Positions 1-7,568 of a stretch of DNA of 64,000 bases are shown here, one piece after another. The translations under genes and the position numbers were made by a program. This DNA comes from Comamonas halotolerans (lineage in GTDB: Bacteria > Pseudomonadota > Gammaproteobacteria > Burkholderiales > Burkholderiaceae_C). The DNA lies in the NCBI RefSeq assembly GCF_030162935.1, contig NZ_JASAUZ010000034.1:243519-307518 (forward strand). The letters run 5' to 3'. Every line of letters begins with the position of its first letter. Positions within the stretch are counted from its first letter, which is position 1. The notes under the pieces were generated by a model. It was not told the origin of the DNA, searched no databases, and saw only the letters and a program-made list of their open reading frames with translations.

Positions 1-318
1 CTTAATGGCCGCCATATTGGTGTAGCAGGTGGGCAGCCGCACAGAGGCAGAGGCGGAATTATCACAGGTGTGCCCGTGCCACTGGGTGAACAAAAAATCA
101 CATGGAGATTGGATGGCCCTAAAGGAATGCCAGGAAATGGTGAAACAGTGCATGCCATTAATACACCATTTTTAGAGTTACCAGATTCAAAGCTTACCTA
201 CCTTGGTGTGCATATTTATCCGGATAATTCAGTGGAGCTAGTACCCGAGGAGTTCTGGCCTGAGAAAACTGAGCGTGGCATGGAAATTAACAGGCAATGG
301 GAGCAAGATAATGAGTAG
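1..318 (+). CDS. C-terminal part of a small hypothetical protein next to a DUF2235 gene
   Basis: The frame is open from the first base of the window to a TAG stop at 316-318, so only the C-terminal ~105 residues are seen; a GTG at 70 is internal. No family can be named with confidence. Small proteins of this kind, often lipoproteins such as DUF3304, sit beside DUF2235 lipase genes in type VI secretion loci, and that is the likeliest setting (inference). The stop overlaps the next gene's ATG within ATGAGTAG, which indicates translational coupling, as in effector/accessory or effector/immunity pairs. No signal peptide can be judged because the start is missing. Confidence 0.55.
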   Translation, partial: LNGRHIGVAGGQPHRGRGGIITGVPVPLGEQKITWRLDGPKGMPGNGETVHAINTPFLELPDSKLTYLGVHIYPDNSVELVPEEFWPEKTERGMEINRQWEQDNE

Positions 319-2359
319 CTGTTCAATGCAGCAAGCGGCTGCAAGCACACGAGATATCAAAGATACACCGCCATCTTCAGCACAGGAATGCAGCGATGTT
401 ATTCATATTTCTGTATTCTTTGATGGAACAGGTAACAATAAAGATATTGATGACGATCTTGAAAAACTGAGTAATCCAGCCCGTATATGGCAATCAGCAG
501 ACATGCTTTCTGCAAAAAAAGCACCTTATTATGCAATTTATATTTCTGGGGTTGGGACTCCATTTAATGGAGAACCACTTTTCGCAGGTGATCAGCATCT
601 TATAGATATTGAAGATAAAGATGCCGTCGGTGGTGCATTTGGCGCTGGAGGGGGGCGTCGGATTAATCATGGTCAGCAGCAAGTCAACGATGCACTGCGT
701 AGTGCACTGCTGAGCCGTGCAGAGCAATTGGGGGGGCAGGTGCAGCGCCATGCCAATGCAGCCAAAAAGCAAAGCTTTGAGGATGTGAATCTACACCTAA
801 AAAAACACCGTTTGATCAAGCAGATTAATGTTTCTATTTTTGGCTTTTCGCGCGGTGCAGCTTTGGCGCGTGCTTTTAGCAACCAATGGCTTTGGAAGTG
901 TGAAGATAACCGGGGGAAACTGTTTTATGAAGGCCACCCGATTCGCTTTGTATTTCTGGGCCTGTTTGATACGGTTGCCTCTTTTGGCCTGCCCGCCGCA
1001 AACTTGGCCAATGACTGGAAATATGGCGGTTTCAAAGGCCGTGATCTGGTGGTGGATGACCGCATTGAGCGCTGCGTGCACTATGTGGCCGCGCATGAGT
1101 TGCGCTTTTCATTTCCGGTAGATTTGATTCGCAAAGATGGCAAGCTCAACAGCAAATGGCTGGAGAAAACCTACCCCGGAGCGCACTCAGACGTTGGTGG
1201 CGGCTATGAGCCATTGAATCAGGATATTAGCAACAACTATGCGCGCATTCCCATGCGCGACATGATGAACGAAGCTCTCAAAAAAGGAGTCAGGCTTGTT
1301 CGGTACGAAGACATCAAATCCAGAAGTGAAAAAACTTTCCAAGAGCTCTTTGAATGCAAGCCAGCCACAGAAGCTGCGTATCAGGCTTATGTAGCTGCCT
1401 GCAACCCGAGAGGCAGCATTGAAGATTGCGTTCAAGCGCATATGGCCACGCTTTACAGCGCGTTTGGCACGCTCAAACGCCAGGGCGGTGAAAGCGTTAC
1501 CCAGCGCGAGCACCGCGAAGGCAAATCCTGGGCTGGCGGGCGTGGCGATATGAGTTCCGAGATAGAAAAATATGAACGGGCAAAGCAGAATTTTGAAAAC
1601 CCCAATCTCATTCAGGCGGTCAACCCCGGTTACATGATTACCCAGGGTGCTTACACCATGTGGATCAAGCCGCAAGACTGGCAACTGAAAGCCTGGTACA
1701 GCACTGCGCCGCGTGGTGTGATGGATTTCATCCACACCTATGTGCATGACTCCAAAGTAGGTTTTATGAGCAATGCAGAGCCGTTCAGTTATTTCAGCCA
1801 ACGCGGTATCAGTGAATCGAATCGCAGTGTTTATGGCTGGATTGAGCACAATGTCAACCGGCCCGTAGATCAGGCGGTAGAGACTGCTACCGATTACGCC
1901 TCAGAAAAAGTTGAGCAGGCCAAAAAGGTGGCGAGTGAGACCGCAGACAAGGTGCAATCTGCCGCCAAGGAAACGGCTGAGAAGGTGTCTCAGACCGTGG
2001 ATGACGCTGTCGAATACGCATCAGAGAAAGCTGAGCAGGCCAAAAAAGTAGCGAGTGAAGCCGCTGACAAGGTGCAATCTGCTGCCAAGCAGGCTGCAGA
2101 CAAAGTTTCCCAGACCGTTGATGAGGCCGCAGATTACGCATCCAAAAAAGCGGCGCAGGCCCAAAGGGCAGTGACTCAGGCAGCAGAAAAAGCGCAAGCC
2201 ACGGCCAAGCAGGCAGCGGAAACAGTGCAATCGACCGCCAAGCAAGCAGCTGAGAAAGCGCGTCAGACGGCAGCATCAGCCTCCAAGGCTGTGGGCGAAG
2301 CAACGCAAAATGCGATGAATCAGCTTGAAGAAGCGTGGAATAACTTGAGTTGGTGGTAA
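311..2359 (+). CDS. DUF2235 alpha/beta-hydrolase, probable T6SS phospholipase effector (Tle1-like), with helical repeat tail
   Basis: 682 aa. ATG 311 is chosen over a GTG at 275 because it has GGAG upstream and overlaps the previous stop. The N-terminal ~330 residues carry DUF2235 hallmarks: FFDGTGNN (D38), the nucleophile elbow G178-F-S180-R-G182, LFDTVASFG (D220) and GAHSDVGGGY (H292), a plausible Ser-Asp-His triad. The family includes Tle1 phospholipases delivered by type VI secretion, which attack membrane lipids of target cells. Residues ~520-670 are an Ala/Lys/Glu/Gln-rich helical region built from a 40-residue repeat, followed by a Trp-rich end. No signal peptide is visible, as expected for a T6SS cargo. 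No vgrG is in view, so delivery is inferred. Confidence 0.88.
   Translation: MSSCSMQQAAASTRDIKDTPPSSAQECSDVIHISVFFDGTGNNKDIDDDLEKLSNPARIWQSADMLSAKKAPYYAIYISGVGTPFNGEPLFAGDQHLIDIEDKDAVGGAFGAGGGRRINHGQQQVNDALRSALLSRAEQLGGQVQRHANAAKKQSFEDVNLHLKKHRLIKQINVSIFGFSRGAALARAFSNQWLWKCEDNRGKLFYEGHPIRFVFLGLFDTVASFGLPAANLANDWKYGGFKGRDLVVDDRIERCVHYVAAHELRFSFPVDLIRKDGKLNSKWLEKTYPGAHSDVGGGYEPLNQDISNNYARIPMRDMMNEALKKGVRLVRYEDIKSRSEKTFQELFECKPATEAAYQAYVAACNPRGSIEDCVQAHMATLYSAFGTLKRQGGESVTQREHREGKSWAGGRGDMSSEIEKYERAKQNFENPNLIQAVNPGYMITQGAYTMWIKPQDWQLKAWYSTAPRGVMDFIHTYVHDSKVGFMSNAEPFSYFSQRGISESNRSVYGWIEHNVNRPVDQAVETATDYASEKVEQAKKVASETADKVQSAAKETAEKVSQTVDDAVEYASEKAEQAKKVASEAADKVQSAAKQAADKVSQTVDEAADYASKKAAQAQRAVTQAAEKAQATAKQAAETVQSTAKQAAEKARQTAASASKAVGEATQNAMNQLEEAWNNLSWW
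1895..2254 (+). repeat. 120-bp tandem repeat (three units) inside the DUF2235 gene
   Basis: Units begin at 1895, 2015 and 2135, each with a Tyr-Ala-Ser codon trio, and have a period of exactly 120 bp (40 codons). Units 1 and 2 are nearly identical at protein level; unit 3 has diverged. The encoded sequence is an 11-mer-like Ala/Lys/Glu/Gln pattern resembling group 3 LEA or apolipoprotein-type amphipathic helices. The repeats preserve the reading frame. Confidence 0.85.
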
Positions 2360-2525
2360 GCGGCGTGTGTAGTGGTGCAACCATGATTGGCTAGCACCTC
2401 CCAGATACATGGTTGCCAAGCCTTATCGTGACCGCAAATTTGCAATTTACGGGGTTTCGGTGCCGGCTTCTTTTTCTGTTTCTCGCAGGGTTGCTCATCA
2501 CCGTCGAGGTGCTTTCTCTTGAATT

Positions 2526-2553
2526 CAATGGGCTGAATTCATTCTGCCCATTG
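2526..2553. terminator. stem-loop between convergent genes
   Basis: Perfect 8-bp arms CAATGGGC/GCCCATTG around a 12-nt loop lie between the convergent DUF2235 and maiA-like genes. There is no clear U-tract, so termination is only suggested. The rest of 2360-2568 holds nothing else I can recognise. Confidence 0.3.
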
Positions 2554-2568
2554 ATTTGCGCAACTTCT

Positions 2569-3219
2569 TCACTTGGGAGCAGGCGCATCCGGCTGCCGCC
2601 ATGGTGATGCCTTGGCAAAAGCCTCCAGCGTTGCGCAGTGGGCATCTATGGCTTCAATGCGCGGCCAGCGTGATAGCTCTACCTTGAAGCGGCGGGCGCT
2701 TTCCACCTGGGGAATCAGATAGACATCAGCGACTGTTGGGGCGTTGCCCCAGCTGAAGGCGCCGCGATGGGGCTGTTGCGCCAGCAAGGCCTCGTAGGCA
2801 TCAAAGCCAGCGGTGATCCAGTGACCACACCATGCATTGACAGCCGCCTCATCGGCACCGAATTGCTGGCGCAGATACTGCAGGATGCGCCGGTTGTTGA
2901 CGGGGTGGATGTCGCAAGCCACCAGCGCCGCCAGCGCACGCACCTGGGCGCGGGCATGGGGATCAGAGGGCAGCAGGGGCGGGGCTGGATAGCGCTCTTC
3001 CAGCCATTCGATGATGGCTGGTGACTGGGTCAGCACTTCGCCGCTGTCCAGGACCAGGGCAGGCACCAGACCCTGTGGATTGATGGCGGTGAACTCTGCT
3101 TGCAGGTGGTCTTCGGCCAGCAGGTCCACAGGAATGTATCCGGCTGCCACCCCTTTGAGGTTGAGCGCAATGCGAAGGCGGTGCGAGGTGCCACTGCGAA
3201 AGTAGTTGTAATGCTTCAT
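2569..3219 (-). CDS. maiA: maleylacetoacetate isomerase (zeta-class GST)
   Basis: 216 aa, the usual length. The N-terminal thioredoxin-like domain has the zeta-class signature around residues 7-12 (Arg-Ser-Gly-Thr-Ser), the INPQGLVPAL cis-Pro region and the TQSPAIIEWLEE glutathione-binding stretch; the helical C-terminal domain follows. The family isomerises maleylacetoacetate (or maleylpyruvate) to the fumaryl form using glutathione. It is the last gene of the minus-strand catabolic cluster, 16 nt after the fumarylacetoacetase stop. That full-length partner favours maleylacetoacetate over maleylpyruvate as substrate. Confidence 0.85.
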   Translation of the reverse strand: MKHYNYFRSGTSHRLRIALNLKGVAAGYIPVDLLAEDHLQAEFTAINPQGLVPALVLDSGEVLTQSPAIIEWLEERYPAPPLLPSDPHARAQVRALAALVACDIHPVNNRRILQYLRQQFGADEAAVNAWCGHWITAGFDAYEALLAQQPHRGAFSWGNAPTVADVYLIPQVESARRFKVELSRWPRIEAIDAHCATLEAFAKASPWRQPDAPAPK

Positions 3220-3235
3220 TCACTGCCTCTCGCGC

Positions 3236-4564
3236 TCAAACGGGCTGCTTGGCGGGCAGCACAGTGCCCCGGCATTCACCAAAACCGATGCGTGCAAAGC
3301 CTTGTTTTTCACACCAGCCGCGCAGCACGATGGCATCACCGTCTTCAAGGAAGGTGCGCTTTTCGCCATTGGGTAACTGGATGGGGTGCTTGCCGCCACT
3401 GGTCAGTTCAATCAAGGCACCAGCCTGATCAAGGGTGGGGCCGGACAGGGTGCCGCTGCCCAGCAGGTCACCAGGCTGGAGGTTGCAGCCATTGACCGTG
3501 TGGTGCGTGACCATTTGCGCCATGGTCCAGTAGGCATGGCGGTAGCTGGTCAGGCACAGGCGTGTTTCAGACTTCGGGTTCTGCTCGCGCATCTGCCGGG
3601 TTTGCAAGCCTACCTCCAGCTGGATGTCCAGGGCGCCCTGGTTGCGGTTGGCCTCGCTGTCCAGATAGGGCAGGGGCTGTGGATTTTCTGCAGGGCGCTG
3701 CAGGGCGGCGCGGTAGGGCGCCAATGCTTCCAGGGTAACCACCCAGGGAGAAATGGTGGACGCAAAGTTCTTGGCCAGGAATGGACCCAGAGGCTGATAT
3801 TCCCAGGCCTGGATGTCGCGGGCTGACCAGTCGTTGAGCAGGCAGATGCCGAAGACATGATCTTCGGCCTGGTCAATAGAGACAGGACTGCCCAGCTCAT
3901 TGCCCTGACCGATGAAGACGCCCAGCTCCAGCTCGATGTCCAGCCGCTTGCTGGGGGCCAGCACGGGGGCATCTGCATCAGGCGCCTTGATCTGTCCGCA
4001 GGGGCGCGCAAACGCCTGCCCTGAGACCGCAATGCTGGAAGCGCGGCCATGGTAGCCAATCGGCACCCAATGGTAGTTGGGCATCAATGGATTGTCAGGG
4101 CGAAAGAGGCGGCCGATGTTGGTGGCGTGGTAGATCGAGGTGTAGAAGTCGGTGTAGTCACCGATCTGCGCTGGCAGGCCGTATTCAACATCGGACTGCG
4201 CCACCAGGCAAGCCTGCAAGGCGGACTGCTCAGCCGCCCCCTCGCGCAAGGCACGCGACAGGGCCAGGCGCAGGGCGCTCCAGTGGGTTTTGCCCAGCGC
4301 CATGAGGGCGTTGAGCGTGGGCTGGCAGGCCGCTTGCAGGGCCTGTGTGGCATCTCCTGCAAAGACGCCAGTGCGGGCTGCTGCTGTCAGGTCCAGCACC
4401 TGGCTGCCAATGGCAACGCCCACGCGCATGGTCTCGTTGCTACCCTTGCGCCTGAAGCTGGCAAAGGGCAGGTTTTGTATGGGGAAGTCGCAACCGGCCT
4501 GGTTGGCGCAGGCTACCCAGCTACGCAGTTCGGGGTCATGGGTTTCGTTCAGGAGTGTGGTCAT
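3236..4564 (-). CDS. fahA: fumarylacetoacetase
   Basis: 442 aa. It hydrolyses fumarylacetoacetate to fumarate and acetoacetate, the last step of the homogentisate route. The long family-specific form is present: an N-terminal SH3-like domain (~1-120) then the FAH catalytic domain with DYTDFYTSIYHATNIGRLFR, the GYHGRASSI stretch and an ELELGVFIG metal-binding segment. The length separates it from the ~230-aa fumarylpyruvate hydrolases of the gentisate route. ATG 4564 is preferred; an in-frame ATG at 4597 would add 11 residues with no known counterpart. Confidence 0.92.
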   Translation of the reverse strand: MTTLLNETHDPELRSWVACANQAGCDFPIQNLPFASFRRKGSNETMRVGVAIGSQVLDLTAAARTGVFAGDATQALQAACQPTLNALMALGKTHWSALRLALSRALREGAAEQSALQACLVAQSDVEYGLPAQIGDYTDFYTSIYHATNIGRLFRPDNPLMPNYHWVPIGYHGRASSIAVSGQAFARPCGQIKAPDADAPVLAPSKRLDIELELGVFIGQGNELGSPVSIDQAEDHVFGICLLNDWSARDIQAWEYQPLGPFLAKNFASTISPWVVTLEALAPYRAALQRPAENPQPLPYLDSEANRNQGALDIQLEVGLQTRQMREQNPKSETRLCLTSYRHAYWTMAQMVTHHTVNGCNLQPGDLLGSGTLSGPTLDQAGALIELTSGGKHPIQLPNGEKRTFLEDGDAIVLRGWCEKQGFARIGFGECRGTVLPAKQPV

Positions 4565-4657
4565 CGTTGGCACTTCAAACACGGGGCATAAAAACACAAG
4601 CCGCAGTGGCCGTGACGGCGCGCACTGCGGGTCAAATCAATAAATGCTGGGGCAGTC

Positions 4658-5197
4658 TTACTGCTTGCCCAGGCTGCCGTCATGCATCCAGGCAGCGTGC
4701 CGAGGTGCACGCTTGGTCTGGCTCCACTCCTCGAGCATGGCCCATTTCACTTCATCGAGCTTTTGGTACATCTCTGGAGTGCCCACTTCGGCGGCTAGCT
4801 CAATACGGTGGCCATTGGGATCAAAGAAGTAAATGGAGTGAAACAGGGTGTGATTCACCGGGCCGATGACGGAAATACCTGCCGCCTGCAGACGTTCCTT
4901 GGTGGCAACCAGCACGTCCATCGATTCCACACGCAAAGCCAGGTGCTGCACCCAGGCCGGGGTATTGGTGTCGCGGCCCATTTGGGGCTGTGTGGGCAGC
5001 TCAAAGAATGCGAGGATGTTCTCGTTGCCTGCATCCAGGAAGATGTGCATATAGGGATCAGGCGCTTTGGTGGAAGGCACTTCGTTTTCGGCAATGGCCA
5101 GCACGAACTTCATGTCCAGGTGCTGGGTGTACCACTCGACGGTCTCTTTGGCGTCTTTGCAGCGGTAGGCGACATGGTGGATTTTTTGAATCAGCAT
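4658..5197 (-). CDS. VOC-superfamily protein (glyoxalase/extradiol-dioxygenase fold)
   Basis: 179 aa. Two beta-alpha-beta3 modules are recognisable, with candidate metal ligands H8 (IHHVAYR), E66 (AFFEL), H85 (QHLAL) and E133 in a YFFDPNGHRIELA motif; H120 sits where extradiol enzymes have a catalytic His. The fold includes glyoxalase I, methylmalonyl-CoA epimerase and type I extradiol dioxygenases. It lies between porin and fahA in an aromatic-type cluster lacking a recognisable homogentisate dioxygenase, so a ring-cleaving role is tempting but unproven. Start ATG 5197 is 18 nt after the porin stop. Confidence 0.75.
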   Translation of the reverse strand: MLIQKIHHVAYRCKDAKETVEWYTQHLDMKFVLAIAENEVPSTKAPDPYMHIFLDAGNENILAFFELPTQPQMGRDTNTPAWVQHLALRVESMDVLVATKERLQAAGISVIGPVNHTLFHSIYFFDPNGHRIELAAEVGTPEMYQKLDEVKWAMLEEWSQTKRAPRHAAWMHDGSLGKQ

Positions 5198-5215
5198 ATG
5201 GCTCGCCTTCTCTTC

Positions 5216-6307
5216 CTAGAAAGTGTGTGTGAGCCCGACAGAAATGGCTCGAGCATTCTGGTTGGGTGCAGTTTCGTTTGCTGAGAGGGTGCCTAATGGA
5301 ACCATGGAAGCGCCGTCGCGATTGCGGCTATACACACCCATCAGATAGACACTGCTTCGTTTGCTCAGGTGGTAGCGCCCGATTGCGGCCAGTTTTTGGC
5401 TCTTGCCGATAGAAGCTCCGCTGGCGTTTTCTGTTTGAGACGCGGACAGGGACACCCGATATTCCATGGCATTGCGGCGCATGGTGCCGCCCACCAGCCA
5501 GCCGTCTTGCCTAGTACCAATGCCTTCGCTGCTGCGGGTATACATGCCCATGAGGACAATCTCCCCCATCTTGTAGCGGCCACCCAGCACATATTCCTTG
5601 ATGTCGTCCTTGGAAGCGTTTTTCATCCGGCCTGCTGCCAGACCGATCTCGGCATTACCTACTCGGTAGGCCAGACGTCCGGCCAGATAGTCGCCATCTG
5701 AAGCGTTGGATGTGCCTGATGCGTTCTCACCCATGGCATACATGAACTGGCCGGTGAGCGCTCCCTGCGCAGGCAGCCAGTATTCCACCGCATTGGAATG
5801 TCGCAGTCCTGCAGGGCTGTAGCCATAAGTGGCCAGTGAAGACTGGGCTGCCTGGGATGCGCCCACACCGCCTCCCATAAAGGGATCGTAGGCAATGTAT
5901 TGCCGATAGGTCGGGTTGAAGTTGCGGCCCAGACGCAGTTCACCCCAGGCTCCCTCCAGCCCCACCCATGACTGGCGATTGAATGTGAGAGGACCTGCGG
6001 AGATGGCACCGGATGCCTGGTTGTTGGTATTGCTGGCAGAGCCAGTGCCGGTATCGTGAGCCAGACCCGCTTCCAGCGCGAAGTTGGCCTTCAGGCCCGA
6101 GCCCAGGTCCTCTGTCCCTCGAAACCCCAGGCGAGGGGCCGAGAGATCGCCCGAGCGCAGCGCCGACTTGCTTTGAACAGCCTTGGCATAAGAGACACTG
6201 GCATCCAGAATGCCGTAAATAGCGACGTTGGATTGCGCATGCGCGCTAATCATCGTGCCCAGCAGGGCGGACACGGCCAGGGCCGTGCTCTTCACAGGAA
6301 ATTTCAC
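5216..6307 (-). CDS. outer-membrane general porin, betaproteobacterial type
   Basis: 363 aa. It has a GTG start behind a strong AAGGAG, a signal peptide ending near AHAQS (residues 1-25), then NVAIYGILDASVSYA, the typical start of the 16-strand trimeric porins of Burkholderiales. The central repeats of short amphipathic strands and the C-terminal Phe (GLTHTF), the outer-membrane insertion signal, are present. Its place inside the catabolic cluster suggests a role in uptake of the pathway's acidic substrate. Confidence 0.9.
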   Translation of the reverse strand: MKFPVKSTALAVSALLGTMISAHAQSNVAIYGILDASVSYAKAVQSKSALRSGDLSAPRLGFRGTEDLGSGLKANFALEAGLAHDTGTGSASNTNNQASGAISAGPLTFNRQSWVGLEGAWGELRLGRNFNPTYRQYIAYDPFMGGGVGASQAAQSSLATYGYSPAGLRHSNAVEYWLPAQGALTGQFMYAMGENASGTSNASDGDYLAGRLAYRVGNAEIGLAAGRMKNASKDDIKEYVLGGRYKMGEIVLMGMYTRSSEGIGTRQDGWLVGGTMRRNAMEYRVSLSASQTENASGASIGKSQKLAAIGRYHLSKRSSVYLMGVYSRNRDGASMVPLGTLSANETAPNQNARAISVGLTHTF

Positions 6308-6542
6308 GAGATTGTCTCCTTGTTATATGCGCAGCCTTTGAAGGCGCGTTGTTGTGTCGCAGGTTCTCATTCCAAAGTCAGCGCCCAGGAACCTGCGTGG
6401 TGGTGGGTGGGCTGTAAATCGCAAGCGCAAGAACTCCTGGCTGAAGACTTGTGCCATTCAAAGCTTGGTACGCCCGCATCGATGTGCCGGACGCCATGAA
6501 AAGAAGTTGGAATGCCTGCACGAACGTACAGGCCGGATATGT
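6308..6542. other. intergenic gap within the catabolic cluster
   Basis: 235 bp separate the porin from the upstream acuI-like gene on the same strand. Only the porin ribosome-binding site (AAGGAG before the GTG at 6307) can be supported; a separate porin promoter may lie here. I see no gene, repeat or convincing terminator. Confidence 0.4.
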
Positions 6543-7541
6543 TTAGCGGTTCACGTCAATCACCACTCGGCCGCGCACCCTGCCTGCCAGGATTTCCTGC
6601 GCCAGAGCTGGCAGATCGGTCATGGGTGCGACGGTGGTCAGCGCATCAAGCTTTTCCAGCGACAGGTCGCGTGCCAGACGGTCCCAAGCCTTCAGGCGCT
6701 TGGGGATGGGAGCCATCACCGAGTCCACGCCCAGCAGTGCAACGCTGCGCAGAATGTGCGGCAGCACGGTGCCTGGCAGATCCATGCCCCCGGCCAGACC
6801 ACATGCCGCCACGGCGCCGCCATACTCGACTTGCGCCAGCACATTGGCCAGCGTGGTGCTGCCAACGGAATCCACGGCGCCCGCCCAGGTCTCGCGCTGC
6901 AAAGGCCGTACGACACCTTGCAGGGTTGCGCGGTCAATGCACTCTGCCGCTCCGAGGCCATGCAGGTAAGCATGGGTGTCGGCGCGCCCGGTAGAGGCCA
7001 CCACGTGATAGCCAGCCTTAGCCAGCAGCGCCACAGCGACAGACCCCACGCCTCCCGCTGCACCCGTGACCAGTACCTTTCCAGCACCGGGTTGCATATG
7101 GCCCCATTGCTCGAGTGCTTCCACGCACAGCGCTGCGGTGTAGCCGGCTGTACCGATAGCCATGGCCTGAAGGGGGGAGAATGCTGCGGGCAAGGGGACC
7201 AGCCACTCGCCCTTGACACGCTGAAAGCGTGAGAAGCCGCCCCAGTGCAGTTCCGACAATCCAAAACCGTTGAGCACGACCATATCTCCCGACTGCCATT
7301 GGCCGGTGCTGCACTCCACCACCTTGCCAACGAGATCGATCCCTCCGACCATGGGCAGCGAACGTGCCACTTTGTTGAGGTTGCCGCTCAGCGCAAGGCC
7401 ATCCTTGTAGTTCAGCCCGGAATACTGGATTTCTACCAGGGTGTCATGGTCTGGCAGATCGCTCAGTGAGAGCTGCTTGAAAACTGTGACGGCCTTGCCT
7501 TCGGCTTCTTCAATAACGACTGCGGGAAAAGTGGAATTCAT
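6543..7541 (-). CDS. acuI: acryloyl-CoA reductase/quinone oxidoreductase-like MDR (YhdH/AcuI family)
   Basis: 332 aa, zinc-independent medium-chain dehydrogenase/reductase. It shows YSGLNYKDGLALSG (N-terminal substrate region), GIDLVGKV and the NADPH-binding GAAGGVGSVAVALLA motif at roughly residues 155-170. AcuI reduces acryloyl-CoA to propionyl-CoA with NADPH; in a CoA-thioester catabolic cluster it could equally reduce another short enoyl-CoA. The start has AAAGGAG upstream. The gene lies 27 nt downstream of the flavin monooxygenase. Confidence 0.8.
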   Translation of the reverse strand: MNSTFPAVVIEEAEGKAVTVFKQLSLSDLPDHDTLVEIQYSGLNYKDGLALSGNLNKVARSLPMVGGIDLVGKVVECSTGQWQSGDMVVLNGFGLSELHWGGFSRFQRVKGEWLVPLPAAFSPLQAMAIGTAGYTAALCVEALEQWGHMQPGAGKVLVTGAAGGVGSVAVALLAKAGYHVVASTGRADTHAYLHGLGAAECIDRATLQGVVRPLQRETWAGAVDSVGSTTLANVLAQVEYGGAVAACGLAGGMDLPGTVLPHILRSVALLGVDSVMAPIPKRLKAWDRLARDLSLEKLDALTTVAPMTDLPALAQEILAGRVRGRVVIDVNR

Positions 7542-7568
7542 GGAGTCTCCTTTAAAAATATTGTGTTT

